A stretch of 5,110 nucleotides of DNA from Ramlibacter sp. GTDB lineage: Bacteria; Pseudomonadota; Gammaproteobacteria; Burkholderiales; Burkholderiaceae_C. The stretch lies in assembly GCA_025351615.1 (NCBI GenBank), contig JANXVP010000110.1, forward strand, positions 1-5,110, written 5' to 3'. Position 1 is the first letter of the stretch. Each line of letters begins with the position of its first letter. Below, piece after piece: positions 1-5,110 of the stretch. Made by a program: the position numbers and the translations under genes. Under the pieces are notes generated by a model. It ran no database searches and was not told where the DNA came from. It was given only the letters and a program-made list of their open reading frames with translations.

Positions 1-474
<474 letters not shown>

Positions 475-792
475 TCAGCCGAAATGGCAGATGTAGTGAT
501 AAGCGTCGGCGACGCGGATGTCGAACTTCGAGTCGGCCGGCACGCTGAATTTTTCGCCGGCCGATGACTTGAGCCAGTGGTCGCTGCCGGCCAGCCTGTA
601 CTCGCAGTTGCCGGCCACGCATTCCATGGTTTCCGCGGCCCCGGTGCTGAACGTGAGGCTGGCCGCAAGGACCACGCCCACGGATTTCTTCGTGCCGTCG
701 GCCAGGGTGATGGCGTGGCTCACGCACTTTCCGTCGAAGTAGACGTTGGCTTTGGTGCTGACGGAAACGCCGTCGATTTTTTCGGTGTGCAT
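475..792 (-). CDS. ppnP: Pyrimidine/purine nucleoside phosphorylase PpnP (YaiE/DUF1255 family)
   Basis: PpnP-family proteins cleave purine and pyrimidine nucleosides with phosphate to give the free base and ribose-1-phosphate, a cytosolic salvage reaction. The product is 105 residues, slightly longer than the ~94-residue E. coli protein because of about 11 extra N-terminal residues. Family landmarks are ANVYFDGK at 15-22, KKSVGVVLAASLTFSTG at 35-51 (E. coli RASVGVMVEGEYTFST), the cupin strand ETMECVAGNCEYRL at 54-67, and GEKFSVPADSKFDIRVAD at 79-96 followed by YHYICHF. There is no signal peptide or membrane segment. The ATG at 792 is the only sensible start: no in-frame GTG or TTG alternative was seen nearby. 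It has no Shine-Dalgarno sequence; a 9-nt direct repeat and a TAAAAT hexamer sit immediately upstream instead. argG follows 15 nt downstream. Family assignment is confident; activity on particular nucleosides is inferred from the family. Confidence 0.93.
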   Translation of the reverse strand: MHTEKIDGVSVSTKANVYFDGKCVSHAITLADGTKKSVGVVLAASLTFSTGAAETMECVAGNCEYRLAGSDHWLKSSAGEKFSVPADSKFDIRVADAYHYICHFG

Positions 793-881
793 AGGGGCAA
801 TTTTAGGGGCAAGGCCCCAGGGGTCCTGAATCCGCCCAAGGCGGCGCTGCGTACAGTTTGAGGAAGCCCGACAATGTTCCG
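793..881. promoter_or_regulatory. Divergent intergenic region between ppnP-argG and the sigma/anti-sigma operon
   Basis: These 89 nt must hold the promoters of both divergent units. Toward ppnP, the sequence TAGGGGCAA occurs twice (792-800 and 804-812, 3 nt apart), with TAAAAT on the minus strand between the copies. Two small hairpins are visible: GGGGC/GCCCC (806-810 with 814-818) and CCGCC/GGCGG (832-836 with 840-844). Toward the sigma gene, TGAATCC at 827-833 and CGTACA at 850-855 are separated by 16 nt, a layout typical of ECF-type -35/-10 elements. No convincing sigma-70 promoter with both boxes was found on either strand. The promoter assignments are inference from spacing only. Confidence 0.4.
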
Positions 882-1484
882 ATGGCCCATGACCTCCAAG
901 ACCTCCAGATGATCGCCCTGATCGACCGCGTAGCCGCCCGCCAGCTCCCCGGCGCCCGCCCGGGCGACGGCGAGGCCGCCTTGCGCGAGCTGTATGACCT
1001 CACGTCGTCCAAGCTCTATGGCGTTGCGCTGCGGGTGGTGAGCAACCGCGACTGGGCCGAAGACGTGGTGCAGGAGGCCTATCTGAATATCTGGCGGATT
1101 GCCGGCGACTACCGGGTTTCGCTGAGCCCGCCGATGGCGTGGATGGGCGTGATCGTGCGCAGCCGGGCCCTCGACTTCCTGCGCCGGCGCGCCAGCCAGC
1201 AGGCCGATGCGGGCCTGGAGCTGGATGACGCGATCAGCGAAACCGTTGCCGGCGATTCGCCCAACCCGATGGACACGACGCAGGCCAGCCAGCAGGCCTG
1301 GGCGCTGCATGAATGCATGCGCAAGCTCGAAGCCAGGCAGCGCGAAGTGGTGAGCCTGGCTTACATGCGCGACCTGAGCCACAGCGAACTGGCCGAGCAG
1401 CTCAAACTGCCCCTGGGAACGGTGAAGACCTGGATCCGCCGCGGCCTTGAACAATTGCGCGGCTGCATGGGCCGTTTTGCCTGA
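882..1484 (+). CDS. ECF-family RNA polymerase sigma factor (SigK-like, paired with RskA-type anti-sigma)
   Basis: This alternative sigma factor directs RNA polymerase to a stress or envelope regulon and is presumably held inactive by the anti-sigma factor encoded next. From the ATG at 882 it is 200 residues, normal for ECF factors. Region 2 spans about 33-103, with the core-binding helix AEDVVQEAYLNIW at 59-71 and the -10 recognition helix AWMGVIVRSRALDFLRRR at 86-103. A linker of about 40 residues follows. Region 4 spans about 145-195, with the helix-turn-helix HSELAEQLKLPLGTVKTWIR at 167-186. Residues 22-30 (LPGARPGDG) look like a short insertion before region 2. The start is uncertain. A TTG at 858 is in frame but has no Shine-Dalgarno. 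ATG 882 has AGGAAG at 861-866, rather far upstream. ATG 909 would cut close to region 2. The anti-sigma gene begins 11 nt after the stop. The family is certain; the regulon and stimulus are unknown. Confidence 0.92.
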   Translation: MAHDLQDLQMIALIDRVAARQLPGARPGDGEAALRELYDLTSSKLYGVALRVVSNRDWAEDVVQEAYLNIWRIAGDYRVSLSPPMAWMGVIVRSRALDFLRRRASQQADAGLELDDAISETVAGDSPNPMDTTQASQQAWALHECMRKLEARQREVVSLAYMRDLSHSELAEQLKLPLGTVKTWIRRGLEQLRGCMGRFA

Positions 1485-1495
1485 AGGGAGAGCGC

Positions 1496-2311
1496 ATGAA
1501 TCTGCTGAACTCTCCTGAATTGCTGGACCGCCTGGCCGCAGCCCATGCGCTGGGCACGCTGCGAGGCGGTGCGCGACGCCGCTTCGAGACGCTCGCGCGC
1601 CGCAACGCCACCGTGCGGGCCGCGGGCCTGATCTGGCGGGAAAGGTTCGCCTCGATGACCGAGCTGCAGTCCGCCGGCCAGCCGAGCCCGAATGTCTGGA
1701 AGCGGATCGAAAACCTGCTCGGCGCGCAAAGTGCCCCGGCGGCCTCGGCGAAGGAGGCAGCCATGCTCGGAAAGTTGCGGCGCGGCCTGGGGCTCTGGCG
1801 GGGTGCGGCCCTGGGAGGCGCATTGGCCAGTGCCGCCGCTGTGGTGGTCGGCGTCAATCTGAGCCGCGAAGTGACCAGCCGTGACGGTCAACTCGCGCAG
1901 GTTCGACAGCAGGGCTCGCAGCTGGCGGCGCAAACCGCGCAGCTGGCCGCGCGGATGCAGGGCATGCCCGAGATCCAGTACGTCGCCGTGCTGGCTGACG
2001 ACAAGGCGGCGGCGTCGATGCTGGTCACGTTCGACCCCAAACACAACATGCTCACGCTCAAGCGGGTGGGCGCATTTCAGGAAGCGGCGGACAAGTCGCT
2101 CCAGCTGTGGGCGCTGCCGCCGTCCGGCGGTCCCAGGTCGCTCGGTGTGCTGGGCGGCCAGGCCGTCATCAAGATGGTTGCCGCGGAAGGCGAGGTCAAG
2201 GAGATGCCGGCACTGGCAATCAGCCTCGAGCCCAAGGGCGGAGTGCCGGCGGGCAGCGGTCCCACCGGCCCCGTCCTGTTCAAGGGCGCCTTGCTCCAGA
2301 CCACCCTGTGA
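1496..2311 (+). CDS. Membrane anti-sigma factor, RskA-type C-terminal domain
   Basis: This is the likely inhibitor of the sigma factor encoded just upstream. It would bind the sigma in the cytoplasm and release it when its periplasmic domain is altered or cleaved. It is 271 residues. The N-terminal cytoplasmic part (1-98) contains AHALGTLRGGARRRFETLAR at 16-35, the pattern usual for anti-sigma-K-like proteins, and has no HxxxCxxC zinc motif. One membrane helix lies at about 102-121. Residues 122-155 are Gln/Ala/Leu-rich with heptad-like spacing, possibly a short coiled coil. The periplasmic RskA-like domain spans about 160-268, with YVAVLADD at 162-169, LQLWALPPSGGPRSLGVL at 202-219 and AISLEPKGG...GPTGPVLFKGAL at 241-266, the closing signature of this family. 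AAGGGAG at 1484-1490 gives a strong ribosome site 5 nt before the ATG. It is cotranscribed with the sigma gene and ends at the 2322-2345 terminator. The signal sensed and the proteases involved cannot be read from the sequence. Confidence 0.92.
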   Translation: MNLLNSPELLDRLAAAHALGTLRGGARRRFETLARRNATVRAAGLIWRERFASMTELQSAGQPSPNVWKRIENLLGAQSAPAASAKEAAMLGKLRRGLGLWRGAALGGALASAAAVVVGVNLSREVTSRDGQLAQVRQQGSQLAAQTAQLAARMQGMPEIQYVAVLADDKAAASMLVTFDPKHNMLTLKRVGAFQEAADKSLQLWALPPSGGPRSLGVLGGQAVIKMVAAEGEVKEMPALAISLEPKGGVPAGSGPTGPVLFKGALLQTTL

Positions 2312-2321
2312 AAAACAACAA

Positions 2322-2345
2322 AAAAGCCGTCGATCGACGGCTTTT
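2322..2345. terminator. Bidirectional intrinsic terminator between converging genes
   Basis: A perfect 24-bp palindrome folds into a GCCGTC/GACGGC stem with a GATC loop, extended by four A-T pairs. It lies 10 nt past the anti-sigma stop and 18 nt past the stop of the minus-strand glycine-zipper gene. Read on the plus strand, the stem is followed by TTTT. Read on the minus strand it is followed by TTTTT, then GTTG and another T-run, so the U-tract is better in the minus direction. Its symmetry and placement fit a shared terminator for both genes. Confidence 0.88.
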
Positions 2346-2363
2346 GATCGGGCTGGTGAAAGC

Positions 2364-3101
2364 CTAGCGCCAGCGGCCGCCGTGATGGCGGTGGCCGCCC
2401 CAGCCGCCACCAAAGCCGAACCCCAGCGAGACGCCGATCGGCGGGTAGTAGGAGGGGTAGTAAGCGGGGTAGTACGCAGGAGCGTAGGGCTGATAGTAGG
2501 CGGGGGCTGCAGGGTAGTAGGCGGGATAGACCACTGTGGATGACGCCACCACTGCCGGCACGCTCTGGATCCCCGCCGGCGCGGACATGACCTCACCGTT
2601 CGCGGCCTGATAAACGTTCTGCGGCGCGGCGCCCACCGGCGATAGCTGCAGGCGGATCGACGGGCCCGGATCGTTGGGCATCTGCACGGTGAACTGCCGT
2701 TCACCGTACTCGTAAGTCACGTTGTAGCCGACGGCCCGGTTTTCGTAGAAGGTCTGGGTCGTGCATTGCCGCACGTTCTGCACTGCCGCTCCGCCGCCCT
2801 CGACGCGGTCTCCGACGACGGCTCCGCCGATCAAGCCCAGAACGGTCGCCGCTGCCCGGCCGCCACCGCCGCCGATCGCGTTGCCCATCGCTCCGCCGGC
2901 AATCGCGCCGATGGCGGCGCCGGCGCCGCTTTTGGGCTGCTGCACGACATAAGGCTGGTCGTTGCACACCTGTCGCGGCACCTGCACCTGCTGGATCACC
3001 GGTGTGCTGGAGATGACGCGGGCCATGATGTCCTGGGCCTGGACGCCGACGCCCAGGGCCGCGAGCGCCGCGGTGACGCCAATCGAGATTGTCTTGTGCA
3101 T
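2364..3101 (-). CDS. Secreted glycine-zipper (2TM-type) envelope protein with Tyr/Pro-repeat tail
   Basis: The function is not established. The sequence shows a 245-residue exported protein with clear blocks. A signal peptide spans 1-22 (MHKTIS, a hydrophobic core, then GVQA before QD). A segment at 23-57 contains Cys46. A glycine zipper at 59-102 is rich in GxxxG spacing (GAGAAIGAIAGGAMGNAIGG, then a second Gly-rich half ending GGAVVGDRV), as in the Rickettsia 17-kDa surface antigen family. A conserved-looking domain at 106-155 contains Cys112, TQTFYENRAVGYNVTYEY and FTVQMPNDPG. A Tyr/Pro-rich tail covers 192-221, and a Gly/His/Arg-rich end covers 224-245. No lipobox cysteine follows the signal, so it is not an obvious lipoprotein. 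A GTG at 3113 is in frame, but the ATG at 3101 is preferred for its GAGG ribosome site. It is monocistronic, facing the anti-sigma gene and divergent from folC. The zipper family assignment is good; a role in the outer membrane or periplasm is inferred. Confidence 0.88.
   Translation of the reverse strand: MHKTISIGVTAALAALGVGVQAQDIMARVISSTPVIQQVQVPRQVCNDQPYVVQQPKSGAGAAIGAIAGGAMGNAIGGGGGRAAATVLGLIGGAVVGDRVEGGGAAVQNVRQCTTQTFYENRAVGYNVTYEYGERQFTVQMPNDPGPSIRLQLSPVGAAPQNVYQAANGEVMSAPAGIQSVPAVVASSTVVYPAYYPAAPAYYQPYAPAYYPAYYPSYYPPIGVSLGFGFGGGWGGHRHHGGRWR
2441..2529 (-). repeat. Degenerate 12-nt coding repeats encoding AYYP-like units
   Basis: Imperfect tandem copies of a GGGGTAGTAxGC-like 12-mer (plus-strand sense) lie inside the 3' part of the glycine-zipper gene. 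On the minus strand they encode the AYYP/SYYP/AYYQPY tail at residues 192-221. The period is a multiple of three, so unit gain or loss would keep the frame. The copies have diverged, so this is an old or selected protein repeat rather than a fresh satellite. Confidence 0.75.
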
Positions 3102-3225
3102 GGAGAGCCTCACTTCATTGCCCGCAATACCTGAAGTCTAGGCATTTACTGCGTTCTTGTCCTGACCGCTGGGTAAAGCAAGCGTAAAAGTAGGACTCGG
3201 CGACGTCGGCGACAATTTCGCTCCT
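3102..3225. promoter_or_regulatory. Divergent intergenic region between the glycine-zipper gene and folC
   Basis: These 124 nt separate two genes that point away from each other and must carry both promoters. On the minus strand, TTGTCG (complement of 3210-3215) and TACTTT (complement of 3187-3192) are 17 nt apart, a weak sigma-70-like pair for the glycine-zipper gene. On the plus strand only poor candidates for folC were seen, such as TTGCCC at 3118-3123 without a good -10 box. No copy of the TGAATCC-N16-CGTACA arrangement found before the sigma gene is present. Positions 3199-3213 hold a small GGCGAC/GTCGGCGAC repeat around a CGACGTCG palindrome. The boxes are tentative. Confidence 0.35.
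3108..3111 (-). promoter_or_regulatory. Ribosome binding site that decides the glycine-zipper protein start
   Basis: On the minus strand, GAGG (within GTGAGG) sits 6 nt before the ATG at 3101. The alternative GTG at 3113 overlaps this site and has no purine-rich sequence before it. The ATG start also leaves a compact signal peptide beginning MHKTIS, so ATG 3101 is preferred. Confidence 0.7.
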
Positions 3226-4515
3226 ATGCAGAACCTTCAGGAATGGCTTGCGCACTGCGAGCGGCTTCATCCCCGGACCATCGAGCTCGGCCTGGAGCGG
3301 TCGCAGGCCGTGGCCACGCGCATGGAGTTGCGATTCGACTGCCCCGTGATCACGGTCGCGGGCACCAATGGCAAGGGCTCGACCTGCGCCATGCTGGAGG
3401 CAATCGCCCTGCAAGCCGGGTGGCGCACCGGCGTCTACACGTCTCCGCACCTGGTGGATTTCCGGGAGCGGTGCCGCATCCACGGCGAAATCGTCCAGCC
3501 AGCCGATCTGCTGCCGCACTTCGAACGGGTCGAAGCGGCGAGGCAGGACATCACGCTGACCTATTTCGAGTTCACGACGCTGGCGATCATGAGCCTGATG
3601 GCCCGCGCCGGGCTGGACGTCGCGATCCTGGAGGTCGGGCTGGGCGGGCGCCTGGACACCGCCAACATCATCGACACCGACTGCGCGGTGATCACCAGCA
3701 TCGACCTGGATCACATGGAACTGCTCGGGCCCGACCGCGAGAGCATCGGCCGCGAGAAAGCGGGCATCCTGCGGGCCGGCCGGCCGGCGATCGTGAGTGA
3801 CCCGGTGCCGCCCCAGAGCGTGATCGACCGGGCCAGCGAAATCGGCGCCGACCTGTGGCTGCTCGGGCGCGACTTCAACTTTTCGGGAGACCAGCAGCAG
3901 TGGAGCTGGGCTGGCCGCGGCCGCAGGTATGCCGGGCTGGCCTATCCGGCGCTGCGCGGCGCCAACCAGTTGCTCAACGCGTCCGGCGCCCTGGCCGCGC
4001 TCGAAGCCTTGCGCCCCCGTCTGCCGGTAACGGCGCAGGCGGTGCGCAATGGGCTGGCCATGGTCGAATTGCCAGGCCGGTTCCAGGTGGTGGCCGGCCA
4101 ACCCGTGCTGGTGCTGGACGTGGCTCACAACCCGCATGCGGTGGCGGCGCTGGCTGCCAACCTGGACGCGATGGGGTTTTATCCGACCACCCATGCGGTC
4201 TTCGGCGCGATGGGGGACAAAGACCTGGCGCCGATGCTGCGCAGGATGGGTCCGCTGGTGGACCGCTGGTACTTTACCGACCTGGACACGCCGCGCGCGG
4301 CAAAAGCGCAGGACCTGCTCGGGTTGTGGAAGGCGCAAGAAGTCCGCAAGGATGTTGCCGGAAGCACCCACGCGACCCCGATGGATGCCCTGCGGGCCGC
4401 AGCGGCGGCAGCCGACCCCGCTGATAGAATCGTGGCCTTTGGATCGTTCTACACGGTAGGAGGCGTTCTGAAGGACGGGATTCCCCGCTTTCAGTCCAGA
4501 CTTCCGGGCTCCTGA
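3226..4515 (+). CDS. folC: Bifunctional dihydrofolate synthase / folylpolyglutamate synthase
   Basis: FolC adds glutamate to dihydropteroate to make dihydrofolate, and adds further glutamates to reduced folates, with ATP, in the cytosol. The 429 residues match the family length. The Mur-ligase-like ATPase domain covers about 1-290, with the P-loop AGTNGKGSTC at 45-54, YTSPHLVDFRERCRIHGE at 71-88, EVGLGGRLD at 136-144, SIDLDHMELLGPDRESIG at 158-175 and REKAGI at 176-181 (containing the lysine usually carbamylated). The C-terminal domain begins near LDVAHNPHA at 297-305 and contains VFGAMGDKD at 325-333 and FGSFYTVGG at 405-413. The usual LDATN motif reads LDTAN here. ATG 3226 is the only in-frame start before the conserved N-terminus, but no Shine-Dalgarno precedes it. 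The SPOR-protein gene follows after 22 nt. In E. coli folC lies between accD and dedD; here accD is not immediately upstream. Both activities are inferred from the family. Confidence 0.96.
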   Translation: MQNLQEWLAHCERLHPRTIELGLERSQAVATRMELRFDCPVITVAGTNGKGSTCAMLEAIALQAGWRTGVYTSPHLVDFRERCRIHGEIVQPADLLPHFERVEAARQDITLTYFEFTTLAIMSLMARAGLDVAILEVGLGGRLDTANIIDTDCAVITSIDLDHMELLGPDRESIGREKAGILRAGRPAIVSDPVPPQSVIDRASEIGADLWLLGRDFNFSGDQQQWSWAGRGRRYAGLAYPALRGANQLLNASGALAALEALRPRLPVTAQAVRNGLAMVELPGRFQVVAGQPVLVLDVAHNPHAVAALAANLDAMGFYPTTHAVFGAMGDKDLAPMLRRMGPLVDRWYFTDLDTPRAAKAQDLLGLWKAQEVRKDVAGSTHATPMDALRAAAAAADPADRIVAFGSFYTVGGVLKDGIPRFQSRLPGS

Positions 4516-4537
4516 AGGCCCCAGCCGGGCACCACGC

Positions 4538-5110
4538 ATGGCCTTTTTCAAGTTGCTTAAAGCTGGTGACGATTCCGCCGCCAGCCCCCGCCAGACCGAA
4601 AGCGTCGAGGCAATGCGCAGGCGCGCCAGGCACCGGCTGATCGGCGCGGCAGTGCTGGTGCTGGCCGGCGTCGTCGGATTTCCCCTGCTGTTCGACACCC
4701 AGCCGCGCCCCGTCGCGGTGGACATCCCGATCGAGATTCCGGACCGCAACAAGGTCAAGCCGCTGCCCCTGCCACGGGCCGAACCGCAGGCCGCCGCCGC
4801 GCGGGCGTCGGCGCCCGCGCCGTCCGTCACGGCCGCCGGTCCCATCCAGGATGCCCGGGTTGTGCCAGCTGAAGAAACGACAGTTGCTGTCCCGGTTCCG
4901 CCGACAGTTCCGGCAATCAAAGCCGACGCCAGGCCCGGCGCCAGGGCGACGGCGAAAAGCGAACCCGTCAAGGCCCCGCCCACGAGCGACAGCAAGCCTG
5001 TTGCTGCGACCGACAACGGCGCGAAGGCCCGCGCCTTGCTGGAAGCCAGACCGGCCGAGGAATCGGCAGCGGCAGTGGCGGCCGAAGGACGCTTCGTGGT
5101 GCAGGTTGGG
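4538..5110 (+). CDS. Membrane-anchored SPOR-domain (DedD-like) protein, N-terminal part (3' end outside window)
   Basis: Proteins of this kind sit in the inner membrane and bind denuded septal peptidoglycan through a C-terminal SPOR domain during division. The visible 191 residues are open to the window edge. A short cytoplasmic N-terminus (MAFFKLLKAG) leads to ESVEAMRRRARHRLIG at 21-36. One membrane helix follows at about 34-52 (AAVLVLAGVVGFPLLF at 37-52), then DTQPRPVAVDIPIEIPDRNK at 53-72. A long Ala/Pro/Lys-rich periplasmic linker covers 75-183. FVVQVG at 186-191 is the typical opening strand of a SPOR domain, which is then cut by the window. The ATG at 4538 was chosen because it gives the conserved MAFFK start. 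Its ribosome site is weak, so translation may be coupled to folC 22 nt upstream. The place after folC matches dedD in E. coli (accD-folC-dedD-cvpA-purF), which supports the call; cvpA and purF downstream are a prediction. Confidence 0.88.
   Translation, partial: MAFFKLLKAGDDSAASPRQTESVEAMRRRARHRLIGAAVLVLAGVVGFPLLFDTQPRPVAVDIPIEIPDRNKVKPLPLPRAEPQAAAARASAPAPSVTAAGPIQDARVVPAEETTVAVPVPPTVPAIKADARPGARATAKSEPVKAPPTSDSKPVAATDNGAKARALLEARPAEESAAAVAAEGRFVVQVG

Noticed and set aside
806..844. Small GC hairpins between ppnP and the sigma gene as terminators or a riboswitch
   Set aside because: The stems are only 5 bp with 3-nt loops, have no T-run, and do not match a riboswitch architecture I can recognise.
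720..890. A minus-strand frame from an ATG at 890 preceded by GGAGG, overlapping the ppnP start, as a possible leader peptide
   Set aside because: The GGAGG-ATG spacing is only 2 nt, and the GGAGG arises from the DLQDLQ coding repeat of the sigma gene. The peptide shows no regulatory feature such as codon runs or a hairpin decision point.
1361..2704. A 447-codon minus-strand open frame across the anti-sigma gene and terminator
   Set aside because: It crosses the intrinsic terminator and two well-supported genes, and its Arg/Pro/Ser-rich sequence has no recognisable domain.
3767..3790. GGCC-rich run in folC as a repeat or regulatory palindrome
   Set aside because: It encodes conserved FolC residues (around ILRAGRPAIV) with GC-rich codons, so coding composition explains it.
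3115..5016. A 633-codon open frame on the minus strand, antisense to folC and the SPOR-protein gene
   Set aside because: It lies wholly opposite two strongly recognisable genes, has compositionally odd His/Gln/Arg/Ala-rich sequence with no family resemblance, and is expected in high-GC DNA where antisense stop codons are rare.
4775..5090. Ala/Pro/Lys-rich stretch of the SPOR protein as a frameshifted or degraded region
   Set aside because: The frame stays open into the SPOR motif FVVQVG, and such low-complexity periplasmic linkers are normal in this family.

Overview
The window is GC-rich and gene-dense, and its proteins look like those of a betaproteobacterium of the order Burkholderiales, probably Comamonadaceae-like (Variovorax/Ramlibacter/Polaromonas type). 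This placement is an inference. It rests on the high GC, an E. coli-type long ArgG, the folC - SPOR-protein pair, and an ECF sigma/RskA-type anti-sigma pair. No search was run. No mobile elements, RNA genes, CRISPR arrays or clear signs of recent transfer were seen.

Layout. (1) Positions 1-792, minus strand: a two-gene unit with ppnP (pyrimidine/purine nucleoside phosphorylase, cupin fold) upstream and argG (argininosuccinate synthase, first 153 residues only) 15 nt downstream. (2) Positions 793-881: an 89-nt divergent intergenic region. (3) Positions 882-2311, plus strand: an ECF sigma factor followed 11 nt later by a single-pass membrane anti-sigma factor with an RskA-type C-terminal domain. 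(4) Positions 2322-2345: a perfect 24-bp palindrome acting as a shared terminator between converging genes. (5) Positions 2364-3101, minus strand: a secreted glycine-zipper protein with a Tyr/Pro-repeat tail. (6) Positions 3102-3225: a second divergent intergenic region. (7) Positions 3226-5110, plus strand: folC (dihydrofolate/folylpolyglutamate synthase) and, 22 nt later, the start of a membrane-anchored SPOR-domain (DedD-like) protein that runs off the window.

The housekeeping parts (argG, ppnP, folC, SPOR protein) cover arginine synthesis, nucleoside salvage, folate polyglutamylation and peptidoglycan/septum binding. The sigma/anti-sigma operon is a self-contained envelope-to-transcription signalling module. 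Its neighbour, the glycine-zipper envelope protein, is a conceivable but unproven target. I do not see a clearly new system. The points most worth a second look are the glycine-zipper/Tyr-repeat protein beside the sigma module, the odd translation start region of ppnP, a substitution in a conserved FolC motif, and a candidate autoregulatory ECF promoter.
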